A stretch of DNA of 64,000 nucleotides from Ketobacter sp. GTDB lineage: Bacteria; Pseudomonadota; Gammaproteobacteria; Pseudomonadales; Ketobacteraceae. The position numbers and the translations under genes are program-made. The stretch spans positions 62,001 to 126,000 of the forward strand of contig NZ_RCHN01000020.1 of NCBI RefSeq assembly GCF_003671495.1, in the 5' to 3' direction. Below are positions 9,401 to 18,700 of this stretch, in pieces (position 1 is the stretch's first letter; the number at the start of each line of letters is the position of its first letter). A model generated the notes under the pieces. The model saw nothing but the letters and a program-made list of their open reading frames with translations, did not search any database and was not told the DNA's origin.

Positions 9401-9743
9401 GCAACGCCGGCACATCCAGGATTCCGGTCAGGTAGAGCGCCGCCGGAATGTGAAAGGTGCTGCTACCCGGCGTGAGCTGTTCGATAAACCACAAACGTTG
9501 CTGGGCATGGGACAACGGCAGCGGCTGGCTGCGGTCAGCCAAAGGAATCTGCGATTCGCCACCGGATTCACCGATGCGGGTTTCTGACAGAAACGCAATC
9601 ACCGCCGCTTTCTGCGCCACCAGATGCTGCTTCAGGTCCGCTGTGAGCGCTCCCTTGGGCGCTTTGAATTTGAGCTGGCCATCCTCCACCCACAGTTTGA
9701 TGCCCGCAGCACCCAACTTAGCCATCAGCTCATACACCGTCAT
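480..9743 (-). CDS. NRPS-3: docking-C-C*-A-PCP-C-C*-A-PCP, no thioesterase
   Basis: Predicted last synthetase of the assembly line, 3087 aa, adding two residues. Residues 1-56 resemble a TubC-type N-terminal docking domain (AAGIKLWVEDGQLKFKAPKG). Module 1: C with HHIVTDG near 206; a second condensation-fold domain C* (about 525-940) with HHAIFDG near 661; A with TSGSTGQPKG near 1115; PCP serine (GGHSLL) near 1497. Module 2: C with HHIVSDG near 1686; C* (about 2008-2425) with NHIVLDG near 2142; A core near 2637; PCP serine near 3023. Both A domains read as the same ten-residue code, DLKNVGSDVK by my alignment to GrsA, which I cannot assign. Both keep the A10 lysine (NGK[IV]DR). No TE or reductase follows the last PCP; the protein ends in an acidic tail finishing DEGFL. 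Its ATG overlaps the NRPS-2 stop by 4 bp, so the two are translationally coupled. Confidence 0.93.
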   Translation of the reverse strand: MTVYELMAKLGAAGIKLWVEDGQLKFKAPKGALTADLKQHLVAQKAAVIAFLSETRIGESGGESQIPLADRSQPLPLSHAQQRLWFIEQLTPGSSTFHIPAALYLTGILDVPALQRAFLQLIQRHEALRTLFIQEGEEPTQVIQDVDHFEIPFESLLDLPEEQRLAEVKARVEKEVRTSFDLGAGLPIRARLYQLDDNKHGLIVTMHHIVTDGWSMGIFVREISALYAAQRMGAQAPLPELQIQYADFAAWQREWLHGDELERQLGYWRRDLDRAPAQLALPFDRPRPALQTLNGATQDLQLSPATLASLRAVARAFDTTLYVVMLTAYKVVLAKWAQQNDVCVGMPIAGRTRAEVEGLIGFFVNTLVIRTQLDGNPSLREILAQVKEKVLGAQSHQDVPFEAIVEELNTPRNLSFSPLYQVAMSLTSGEGTAKKAMVGGLEIEPMPIELVAARLDMTLMLVDHGDSVDGMLEYNTDLFDAQTMALFLEHFQTALQLLGDNLDLRIAALGLYEPEALINTLGQGQPVAAVLPLTPMQRDFCLDSLREPDSNRNTIGYYVRVPELPSAQVIAALQSVADANPFLRSRIRAGTLPGSEPLYQVILEQDAIQLQTLDWRSSDMEANDATLTALALPSWNVDDQPLIRYFWVDADAGEHYLVVAAHHAIFDGISKLRHFQQFAAALKGEALAAVPVAQVSQWVTERAAKFDRADSLAFWANQLSEYDTPALKKPDAGAVVVHSWSIEGPAFACLARWCEANSVSLANYLRTLYTLALQQCFYHSEPFVLVDAAGGRDATTEHWLGCAFQFVPHIQHRPEADGVLDLLQQNRAWKKSVGDAQFVSMLARSTLVSKEALEFQYNYRLPEISGPVDLLGEPAILCPVQPDNAGTVKLLVTPAATSVQLRLSHRQHEFNGFDLLQRMSQVHDQIQAGATGLQELDWLLPQERKQLLQFAQGQIRDVGPNLLQRFEAQVKKQPDAVAVIHGERSLTYGQLDTLSNQVANLLLAKGVSRSAKVALCVSRNLNLLPLFLGVIKTGAAYVPLDVNYPAERIAFIVEDSGAELLITEQCVCERWLPGQAQPQPSRMLLADELETLLAGVSHSAPAVTIDPEDTLYYVYTSGSTGQPKGAGVYHRGEANLLDWYLELLQPNAEDRFLLISALGFDLTQKNLFAPLCSGAALVLPSSEAYDPDSLLVDIARHRVSIINGAPSAFYPLLESAEHTGSLRHLVMGGEPIRVDLVREWLARPGIRATLTNSYGPTECSDVVAYYSTSSLPSEQAVIPVGQPIANTHLYVVNQQGNLMPLGAAGELRIAGAGVGAGYWNRPDLDADVFSSCPYGASRWYRTGDICRLNSNLEIEYIGRTDFQVKLRGLRIELGEVDAQLKALSGVKDALCLVRNDTLIGYVLADNALDADQVRPLLANTLPEFMVPAAIVTVPVWPLTPNGKIDRKALPEPVLDGSGEFVAPRNDSEQQIADIWCQVLKRSEISVKANFFEAGGHSLLATQVVSRIRKAFAVEISVRALFEAPTIEKLVRYISTAAAPSADAPPLLPLDPPNRDTLSFAQYRLWFVDQLNQGSSEYNLPSALKISGPLDVSVLDRVFGEIVARHEVLRTNFGDADGIPQLIVHEPRAWHSEIEDLTGLSAQQQQQRVTQLVDEDAARVYSLQQEPLLSTRIVKLAPHTHILLLNMHHIVSDGWSLGVMVQEIQALYPAFVAGQPSPLPPLPIQYSDFAVWQRNWLQGTTLEALREYWQEALRGAPDVLRLPTDKPRPKHQTFNGAHFSLQLGSALSDKLNRFCEQRDLTPFMVLMGAYQILLSRYSGQRDICVGIPIAGRNRAELEGLIGFFINGLVIRTRMEGNPSAEDYLQQVKEVALGAYAHQDMPADLLLDAIKLERTADTSPGAQVGFALQNVAQENLQAEAAGLTIETVPREHKTAKYELSLILQESEEGFGGVFEYNTDLFLESSIARMSRHFVRLLEQMIDQPEHMIDQLELFPLDSLYELLELDASQCALRTLSPMQRDMYLDTLLEPDTLKNSLGYHFITDGEFDVEQWVTVSQQMVQQHPLLRARILRVDLPYTDVAYLHIPHEGAINLTVEDWSQRQTSDAEAADHARNLIWQPYDIHGELSQYFVIKLNGGRHLVVFRMNHIVLDGAGMAVHLMNAIAGAEALKSGQACPAVPDIFDQYVEDNSRRTDSAAVLQFWQQQSQSLEALDFSLPPEHQGHGVRVEKSLRLPDAHWQRLQAFCREQKITPSLYFKALYGLLINAYCRGEDDFYISEVVGGRVGQHKRAFGNYFQVLPVVFPKHLFVDHAPVSALFEHIRQYRKSLRTHANISLLAQRRLLPQGRLHFMFNYYNFIPSMTLHGTEIKLKAYPQVQDGPVQFVVQEQDGYLDLNLIYLDDLFTDLAFLQRIEHLSEQVLEEAVEGVATSTRKATGKAGMDIQSLELRLNAELSSTGKITRDESSADAGLHYPTVVHGFLQQVQLTPAAVAVQQGTRQLSYQALDQQSSALAAHLHSLGVEKGHRVGICLDRSVELLVSVLAVLKCGAAYVPMDSNYPPERLAYILRDSAASIGASAPVLITQRCVRERLTGIIDAADCALVELDGDTRWRDAAAATVMPFSALTSPHLPSADDTIYVIYTSGSTGQPKGAQVTHGGEVNLQNWYVNDLGIGAEDRFLLVSAFGFDLTQKNLFAPLLVGGCLVIPEMDEFDLDVVAGTLVRERITVVNCAPSAFYPLVEDGSTPGYPFPDLRYLVLGGEPIRLPALQGWLAQSRCKLVNSYGPTECTDVVAYHIHDPQQSSLQQGSGLPIGNAIGGADLFVVDSADHRLPAGIVGELCIAGSCVGQGYVNKPELTAAVFNPNPYGAGQWYRTGDLVRQRADGAIDYIGRKDFQVKIRGLRIELGEIEAALKRISGVVDSLTLVRNEQLIAYVVSAQNQSTEQVRSTLRQSLPDYMVPAVVVTLPRWPLTPNGKVDRNALPDPEHSGRPEYVAPRNETEEKLVEIWREVLGVEKIGIHDSFFDLGGHSLLAARAVAKFRQVFEVDIQLRSLFELHTVADIAQYLDTMKWAAQAAEQASGGESEAGRDEGFL
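2470..3720 (-). other. Extra condensation-fold domain C*2 in NRPS-3 module 2
   Basis: A complete C-superfamily domain of about 415 residues lies between the normal C domain and the A domain. It opens with LSPMQRDMYLDTLLEPDT and carries NHIVLDG where HHxxxDG is expected, so the first histidine is replaced but the second His and the Asp are kept. It differs from an E domain (no EGHGRE, no RTVGWFTS). C-fold domains at unusual positions can act as recruitment platforms (the X domain of glycopeptide NRPSs, the interface domain of beta-hydroxy-amino-acid siderophore NRPSs). Assignment to the interface family is an inference from the SPMQRD opening and position. Confidence 0.7.
6930..8165 (-). other. 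Extra condensation-fold domain C*1 in NRPS-3 module 1
   Basis: A second C-superfamily domain follows the normal C domain of module 1. It opens with LTPMQRDFCLDSLREPDS and contains HHAIFDGIS, so its His-His...Asp-Gly motif is intact. It is collinear with C*2 and clearly related to it (matching MQRD.. opening, LREPDS/LLEPDT, then .GY). The module therefore reads C-C*-A-PCP. It could be an interface-type platform for a trans-acting tailoring enzyme, or a second active condensation or modification domain; the sequence does not decide. Confidence 0.7.
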
Positions 9744-12700
9744 AGAGAACCTTCCTCATAATCTTCATCATCCCACTCATCAGCATCCGCGCTGGTACCG
9801 GAAAGGCTTTGAATAATTTCAGCCAAAGCCGCCACCGTGGGCACTTCAAATAATGTGCGCAAGGGCAACTCAACGCCCAACTGCTGTTGCAGGCGGGTCG
9901 CAACCTTGTTGATCAACAGGGAATGGCCACCCAGATCAAAGAAGTCATCGAACACACCCACCTGCTCCAACTCCAGCACTTCCTGCCAGATGCCCACCAG
10001 ACTCTGCTCGATGTCATTGCGGGGCGCCACAAACTGATTGGCGGCGAAGTGCTCCGCCGCGGGTTCGGGCAATGCCTTCTTGTCCACTTTGCCATTGGGA
10101 TTCAGTGGCAATCGGTCCAGCATAACAATGGCGCTGGGCACCATATAATCCGGAAGCGTTTGTTTTAGCCTGGATTTCAGCTCGGCGATGGACACCTCCT
10201 GACCTGGCGTTCGACGCTGACAATAGGCAACCAGCTGGCGCGAGCCGTTGGCCATGCTGCGCACCACCACCGACGCCTCCTTTACATCCGTCAATTGGTT
10301 GAGGGCTGTTTCGATCTCCCCCAACTCAATCCGATAGCCACGGATCTTCACCTGGTCATCCATGCGCCCGGAGATTTCCAGGGCACCATTGGCCAGCAAG
10401 CGCCCCAGATCGCCGGTTTTATACAGACGTTCACCGGGGCGGAACGGGTGTTCAATGAATGCTGCCGCCGTCAGGTCATCCCGATTCAGATAGCCATCCG
10501 CCAGGCCCAACCCGCCCACGTAGATTTCCCCGTTCACACCGATGGGCACCGGGCGCAGTGATTCATCCAGCACATAGAGTGTGCTGTTAGCCAGAGGCCT
10601 GCCAATGGGAATGGTGGTCGACCCGGGCAGCACCTGGGACACTTCGTGCCAGGTAGAAAACGTGGTGTTCTCGGTAGGACCATATACGTGCAGCAGGTGA
10701 CGGGGTCCAGCACCGGATTCGATAACCGCTTTGACCTGGTTGGGGTCACAGGCCTCACCACCGAACAGGCAGTATTCCAGACCGGCGAAGACATCCAGTT
10801 TTTGTTTCGACAGTGCATTGAACAGCGCCGTGGTAATGAACAGCACCTCGATGTTGTCGCGGGCAATCACTTCCGCAAACTGCTCCGGATTGAGCGCCGT
10901 ATCCCGATCCACACACACCAGAGTGCCGCCATTCAACAACGCACCCCAGAACTCAAAGGTGGCCGCGTCGAATGACACGTTCGACGCATGCCCCATCCGA
11001 TGACCGGGTTTGAGATCCACATAATCGGTATTCAGCACCAGGCGGCTCACCGCCACCTGCGGCACGCATACCCCTTTGGGCTTGCCGGTGGAACCCGAGG
11101 TGTAAATCACATAGGCGCGGGAGCGACTGCCGTTGGGGAGTGGCACATTCGGGTTTTCCGGCGACAGGCTGGCACTGGTTTCCAACAATTGTTCAATGGC
11201 CAGCACCGAATCAGCTGCGCCCGCGGACAGCTGCTGCAGGTTGTCCACATTGTCACGGAAGGTGATCAGCACCGGCGTCGCCGTATCCTGCACAATATGC
11301 TCAATACGCTCCCGGGGATACTCCGGATCAATGGGCACATAGGCCGCGCCGGCCTTCAGCACCGCCAGCATGGCTTCCAGCATACTCAAGGAGCGGTGAA
11401 AACTGATGGCCACATCCTGCCCGGGTTTGACGCCCTGGGACATCAACTGTCGGGCCAGGCGGTTGGCCCGCTGGTTAAGCTGTTCATAGGTAATTTTCTG
11501 CGCCCCGTATTCCCAGGCAACGGCATTGGGATGGCGGCTCACCTGTTGTTCAAACAACTGCACCAGGGTGGATTCTGAGGCAAACAGAGATCCCGTGTCA
11601 TTCCAGGTGTGCACCAACTGCTGCTCTTCCCGCATGCTCAACAGGGGGATTTCGTTAAGGCGTATGGAAGGCGTTCCCTGAATCGTCAGCAGCATGTGTT
11701 CAATATGGGTGAGCATGCGCTGAATCGTATCTTGCTCAAACTGGAAACTGTCGTAGGAGAAACGCAACACCAGTTCTTTGCCGGGAATCACAATCAGGGT
11801 CAGGGGGAAGTTGGTCTGCTGGAAGGCTTCCACTTCGCCGATATTGAGCGATGCCTGGGTTTCCTCCAGTGCTTCGTCAATGGGGTAGTTCTCGAATACC
11901 AGAATGGACTCGAACAGCGCCTGTTTGGACGACAGGGCGCTGGCCTTCTGCACTTCCACCAGGGAGCTGTATTCGTAATTTTTAACCTCGGACTGCAATG
12001 CCTGCTGTTCCTGCAACCAATCAATGAAGTTGGCACCGGGTTTAATTTCCAGGCGCATGGGCAACGTGTTAATGAACAAGCCCACCATCACTTCGATGCC
12101 GGGCAACTCTGCCGGTCGGCCGGACACGGTGGTGCCGAACAGCACGTCATGCTCACCGCTGTAACGATGCAGCAGCAGGCCCCAGACTCCCTGCACAATA
12201 TGATTCAGGGTGACGCGATAACGTTTGGCTACATCCTGCAGGCCTTTCAGCAGGCTGCCGCTGATGGCGATTTCTTTTTCCCGATAGCGCGATGCCGATT
12301 CTTCGGTCCGCAGTTTTTCTGCCACCCAGGCCGGGGCGTTTTTCACCGGGATCGGCGTGGGCGCAGTGAACCCGGCCAGATAGTTGCGCCAGAAATCAAA
12401 GGCCGCATCCGCGTTCTGCGCCACCAGCCAGGCAATAAAGTCCTGGTAGCGCGGCGCGGCCGGCAGCACGGCTTCCTGCCCGGCCACAAGCGACTCATAG
12501 GTGGCAAACAGCTCACCGAAAACCACCGGCATGGACCAGCCATCCAACAGAATATGGTGGAAGCTCCACACCAGTTTGTATTCACGGTTGGGCAAAGTGA
12601 TCCAACTCAGGCGCATGACGCCGTGGCGCTTGAAATTGAAGCCCAGATTGCGATCATCCTGCAGGAAACGCCTGAACTTCGCGTCTGCGGCGTCCACATC

Positions 12701-15700
12701 CAGACTGGACCAGTCATAACGTTGGATGTCGATGTCCACCTCCTCCAGCACCACCTGCAGGGGCCGGTTCAAGCCTTCCCACACAAAACCGGTGCGCAGA
12801 ATCTGGTGCCGCGCCACCACGGTTCGCCAGGCATCAAACATCGCGGCTTCATCGACCTGGCCCTGGATGGGCACAATGATCTGGTCGAAGTAAACCCAGG
12901 AGCCGGGCTCGTACAGCGCATGGAACAGCATGCCTTCCTGCACTGGTGAAAGGGGCAGGATGGTTTCGATATTGGCCACACTGGATAAGGTATCCACCTG
13001 GGCCTGGGTCAATTGGGCCAACGGGAAGTCCGCCGGCGTGTAACCAAACGCCTGGCCCTGGCTGCAATGTTCAATGATGGCATTCAGGTGAGACAGATAA
13101 CCTTCCGCCAGCTGTTCCATGGTCGCCTGATCGTGGAGGTGCTTGCTGTAGCGCCAGGCCATGGCGAGCTGTCCGTTCTGTACCCGGGCGCTGACCTCAA
13201 TCAGATACTGGCGCACACCAAGAGGGGAGATCTCCTCACCACAATGCTCCGGCGCCTGACTGATGAAACCACCCTCTTCCACCACCTGGTCCAATTGCCC
13301 AAGGTAGTTGAAACTGATTTCAGACACCGCAGATTGCATCGCCGGCTCTGGATTCAGATAGCGATATAAACCGTAGGAAAGACCTTTGCGGGGCACTTCC
13401 CGCAGGCGTTGTTTGATGGCTTTGATAGCACGTCCAATATCGGCGGCCTCGCCCTCGTTGGCATCCACCGTCAGTACGACGGGATAGATACTGGTGAACC
13501 AACCTACGGTGCGGCTGATATCAAACTGCTCACTGATGAACTCCCGACCATGGCCTTCCAGATCCACCTGCACCGCTGCCTGGCCGGTCCAATCCGCCAG
13601 GGTGCGCTGCAATGCGGTCAACAACAGGTCATTGATTTCCGTGCGATAGGCTTTCGCAGTCTTCTTCAGCAAGCGGTCGGTCAGATCAGCGGCAAGGCTG
13701 CGTTCCACAACCTGCACCGAGCCCACCGTATTGAGAGGTGTATTGGTGTCGGCTGACAGTCTTGGCAAAGTGGCAACTGGCGTGTTCTGTGCTGCGGCCC
13801 AATAACGATACTCTGCTTGCAACTCCGCAGATTGCGCCAGGCTCTGTAAGCCTTCAGCCCATTGCTTGAACGAGGTGGTTTTGCTGCCCAGATCGATCTT
13901 GGCACCCCGCAACACCATACCCAGCGCCGTTTGCAGATCTTCCAACAGCACGCGCCAGGAGAATACATCCACCACCAGGTGGTGCACGATGAGCGCCAGC
14001 CGGGCCGGTTCCGAATCTCCAAGATCAAAATAGATAAAGCGCACCACAGGGCCCTCACTGAGATTGAGGGTGGCCTGGGCCTTATTGGCCACATGCTCAA
14101 TCTGGTCACCGCGCAGATTCTCGGGCAACCCGGCCAGATAAACCTGATCGAAGCAGGCTTCCAGCAACTCACTCACCTCTTCCACCGGATGATAGTGCTG
14201 CCGCCAGCGTTGGCCATCCTGCTGGAAACGGGCACGCAGCATATCGTGCTGATAGAGAATGGATTCCAGACACAGCTTCAATTGATCCATGTGCACCCGC
14301 TTATCCACTTTCAGCATCAATGACTGATTGAAGTGCTGGGGGCGCACGTGGTGATTCTGCACAAACCAATGTTGAATCGGGGTGAGGGGAATGTCGCCGC
14401 TGATCAGACCCTGTTCCGCCAGTACCACATCCTGCAGTTCACGCGCCACTTCACTGAGCTCTGCAATGGTCTGGTAGTCAAAGATCTGCTTGGCGGTGAT
14501 GTGAATACCCGCCCGCTTGGCACGACTGATGATCTGGATACTGAGGATGGAATCCCCACCCAGCTCAAAGAAATTGTCGTGAATGCCCACGGTGTCGGCT
14601 TTCAACACCTGCTCCCAGATGTTGACCAGGGTGCGTTCTTTTTCATCCCGCGGTGCCACGTATTCGGATTCGCCCTGCTTCTCGAACACGGGCTCCGGCA
14701 AGGCACGCTTATCCACCTTGCCATTGGAGGTCAACGGAAAATCCTGCAACACCGTGAACGAGGCCGGCACCATATGTTTGGGCAGGTATTCCAGCGCCAT
14801 TTGCCGCAACGACTGGGCATCACCTGCTCCGTCCAGCTTGACGTAGGCCACCAGACGTTTCTGGTTGTCGGCGTCCAGTTTCACCAGCACCACCACATCC
14901 TGTACCACGTCAATCCGGCTCAAGTTGGCTTCCACCTCGCTCAACTCAATACGGAAGCCGCGCACCTTCACCTGATCGTCCGCCCGCCCCAGAATTTCAA
15001 TTTCGCCATCGTCGTTATAACGGGCAATGTCCCCGGTACGATACAACTGCGCCTCTGCATCAGAGGCAAACGGATCGGGAATAAAGGATTTTGCCGTACG
15101 TTCAGGATCGTTGAGGTACCCCACCGCAACGCCATCGCCACCCACGTACAGCTCGCCTTTCACGCCAATGGGGACCGGCTGCAGGAACTCATCCAGCACA
15201 TAACCGGTGGAGCCGCTGATGGGGCGTCCCACCGGTACGGTGGTGGCGTGTTCCGGCAGGAACGTAATGTCTTTATAGGTGGAAAACGTGGTGTTTTCCG
15301 TGGGGCCATAGCCGTTCATCAGATGCTTGGGCTTGCACTGACGGATTGCCGCACGGATCACACTGGGGTCCAGCGGTTCACCGCCCACCAGCAGGTATTT
15401 GAAGCGGGAGATGATGCGCTGCTCGGTCGCCATGTACATATTGAACAGCGCCGTGGTGATGAAGGAGGTATTGGCACCGGTGCGGGTCATCTCTTCCAGG
15501 AACAGGTCCGGGTTCAGAATTTGATCCTTGGTGAACAGCACCATGGCGGCACCGTTAAGCAACGGTGCCCACACGTCAAAGATCGCCGCATCAAAAGACA
15601 CGTTGGAAACGTGACAAACCCGATCAGTGGCGTCCAGGGTGAAGAAATTGCTGTCCAGCACCAGGCGGATCACACTGATCTGCCGCACCAATACCCCTTT

Positions 15701-18700
15701 GGGGCGACCGGTGGATCCGGAGGTGTAAATCACATAGGCATCCCGCCGCGGATCCGTGGCGAAATTGGGCATAAGATTGTCACCGCTTTTGCCGGCAATC
15801 TGCGCCTCTTCCTGGTCCAGTAACAGCAGGTTACTGCGGATCTCCTCATTGGCCACTATGGCGCTGAGCTTGCTCGAAAGCTCGGTAATGGAGATCACCA
15901 CCGGAGCCTGGGTGTCCCGTAACATGTACTCCACCCGTTCCGCCGGATAATCCGGATCCAGAGGAACATAGGCCGCGCCCAGCTTCAACGTGGCCAGAAT
16001 GCTGACGATCATACGGCTAGAGCGTTCCAGCGCAATGCCCACATAGGCACCGTCGGCCACGCCCAGGTCCGCCAGATAACGGGCCAGTTGATTGGCCTGG
16101 CGGTTAAGCTCTTGATAACTGAGTTCAGTGGCACCTTCAATCAACGCCACCCGGTCCGGATGGGCTTTTACATGGCGCTCAAAAATCTGATGCAAACACA
16201 GGTTGCGGGGATAGTTGGCCGGCGCCGGGTTCCACTCATGCAGCACCTGGGAGCGTTCCACCTCACTCAACATGGGCAAACGCAACAAGGGCACATCCGG
16301 TTGCGACAGAATACCGTGCAACAAGGTTTTCAGGTGATCCAGCACCCGAGCAATGGTGGCGCTGTCAAAACAGCTGGCATCGTAGGATAACTTCACCCGC
16401 AGCTGATCACTGGGTTCCACAATCACCGTCATGGGAAAGTTTGTATGCTCGATGGTGGTAATGTGGCCAAAATCAATCAACTCATCCGCGCTGTGAACCG
16501 CCTCCCCAACCGGGTAGTTCTCGAACACCAGAATACTGTCGAACAGGCTCTGATCACCGGGCACACCGGACACCCGATGAATATCCACCAGCGGAGTGAA
16601 TTCGAAGCGCCGCAGGTCCACTTGCTGGTCCTGCATGGATTGCAACAACGGCAGGATGGTGGTGCTGCCGTCCAGCTGGATGCGCAATGGCAGGGTGTTG
16701 ATGAACAGACCCACAATGTTTTCCACATTGGGCAGGTCGGCCGGACGCCCGGATACCGTGGTACCAAACACCACATCGCGGTCACCACTGTAGCGCGCCA
16801 GCAGCACACCCCAGGCCGCCTGCAGCACGGTGTTCAGGGTCACGTGCTGATCGCGGGCAAACTGCTGCAGCCGGCTGGTGAATCCGCTGTCCAACAGCAA
16901 TTCATTTTCCAGGAACGTCTTTTCGCTGGTCAGACTGTAGGAACGCTTGTTCGGCAACGGTGTTGCCGCTTCAAAGTCAGCCAGATACAGCTTCCAGAAC
17001 TGCAGAGCGTCCCCTTTGTCCACGGTTTCAAGATAGGAAATAAAATTCTCGTAAGCACCGGCCTGTGGCAAACGGGGGTCTTCGCCTTTCATCATCAGAC
17101 CATAGGTCTGGAACACTTCCCCCATTACCAACGGCAGGGACCAACCGTCCAGCACGATGTGGTGGAAGCTCCAGATCAGGCGGGAACGATTGCCGGGCAG
17201 ATCCACCCAGGCCAGGCGCATCAGTCCGGGCCGTTCAAAATCAAAGCCGCGCTGGCGATCCTTTTCCAGCCAGGCGTCCAGGCGCTCCTGCACCTGGGCA
17301 TCCCCCAGGTGGCGCCAGTCCAGCTCCACGATTTCCATATTGATCTGGTGGTACACGATCTGCAGGGGCCGATCAATGTCCTGCCACACGAACGCACTGC
17401 GTAAGGCCGGGTGACGATTCACCACATTGCCCCAGGCTTGTTTCAGTGTTTCCCGATTGACGCCGCCCAACACTTCAACGCTCAACTGCTCGAAGTAAAC
17501 ACCATCGTCATTATCGAACAGGCTGTGGAACAGCATACCTTCCTGCATGGGCGACAAGGGATACACCGACTCGATACCCCGTTCACTGCCGATCAGGCGG
17601 TCGATCTGTCCCTGATTCAGTCCTGACAGGGCAAAGTCCGATGGGGTGTATCCAAACACGCCCGGTTGAATGCAATGCTGGATCAACTGCTCCAATGCGG
17701 AAATATACTGCTGTGCCAGTTTTTGAATGGTCTCCGGCTTGAACAGGGAGCGGCTGTATATCCAGTCCACCTGCAGTTGCTCACCGGCAATATGACTGTT
17801 GATGCTGAGGGGATGGGGATCAATACTTTCCAGGCTGTGTTCATGGCCGCGATCTTCTGCCGCCACCGTAAACCAGGGATTGTTCTCGATCAGCGAGTTG
17901 AACTGGCCCAGGTAGTTGAACACCAGATCCGCCTGGGGCGCCTGCAACAACAAACGGTTTTGCTTGGGGCTGCCCAGATAGCGCAAGGCGCCATAGCCGA
18001 ACCCTTTGCCGGGAATGTGCCGCAATTGTTCTTTGATGGACTTGAGATTGTCCTGCACCGATTGCCCGTTTTCATACTTCAGTCGCACCGGATACACGGA
18101 CGTGAACCAACCGACGGTTCGACTCAAGTCAATCTTGTCGCTGAAAGTTTCCCGGCCATGGCCTTCCAGGTCCAGGTAGATTTCCAGGTTGCCGCTCCAG
18201 TCGGAGATGGCACGGGCCAACGCGGTCAGCAGCAGGTCATTGATCTCGGTACGATAGGCCTGATGCACATCCCGCAGCAGGGATTGGGTGAATGACTCCG
18301 ACAGCTTGACGGAATGCACCACCGTTTCGGCCACCGTGGCGCTGCCGCCAGGGTAGTCCAGGGGCAGTACGGGCTTCTCTTTTTCGATCACGGTTTCCCA
18401 ATAGTCGATCTCACTGTTGAGATGCCCCAGCTCCACGCCTTCGCGCAAGGCCTGGGCCCATTGCTTATACGACGTGGTTTTATAGCCCAGTTTCACTTCC
18501 TGCCGCGCCTGTACGCATTCTAACGCAGTGTTGAAGTCCTCCAGCAGAATACGCCAGGAGACGCCGTCCACCACCAGATGGTGCAACACCAGCAACAGCT
18601 TGCGCTCACCGCCCGGCAATGTGAACAGTCCGGCGGCCAGTAAGGGGCCGGACAACAGGTTGAGGGATGCCTGAATACGATCGCAGTGTGCTGTCACCGA

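Noticed and set aside
14333-15823. A 496-codon plus-strand frame (and similar long frames at 11609-12949 and 16445-17404) inside NRPS-2
   Set aside because: Antisense shadows of well-defined A, E and C domains; no recognisable protein features or ribosome-binding sites.
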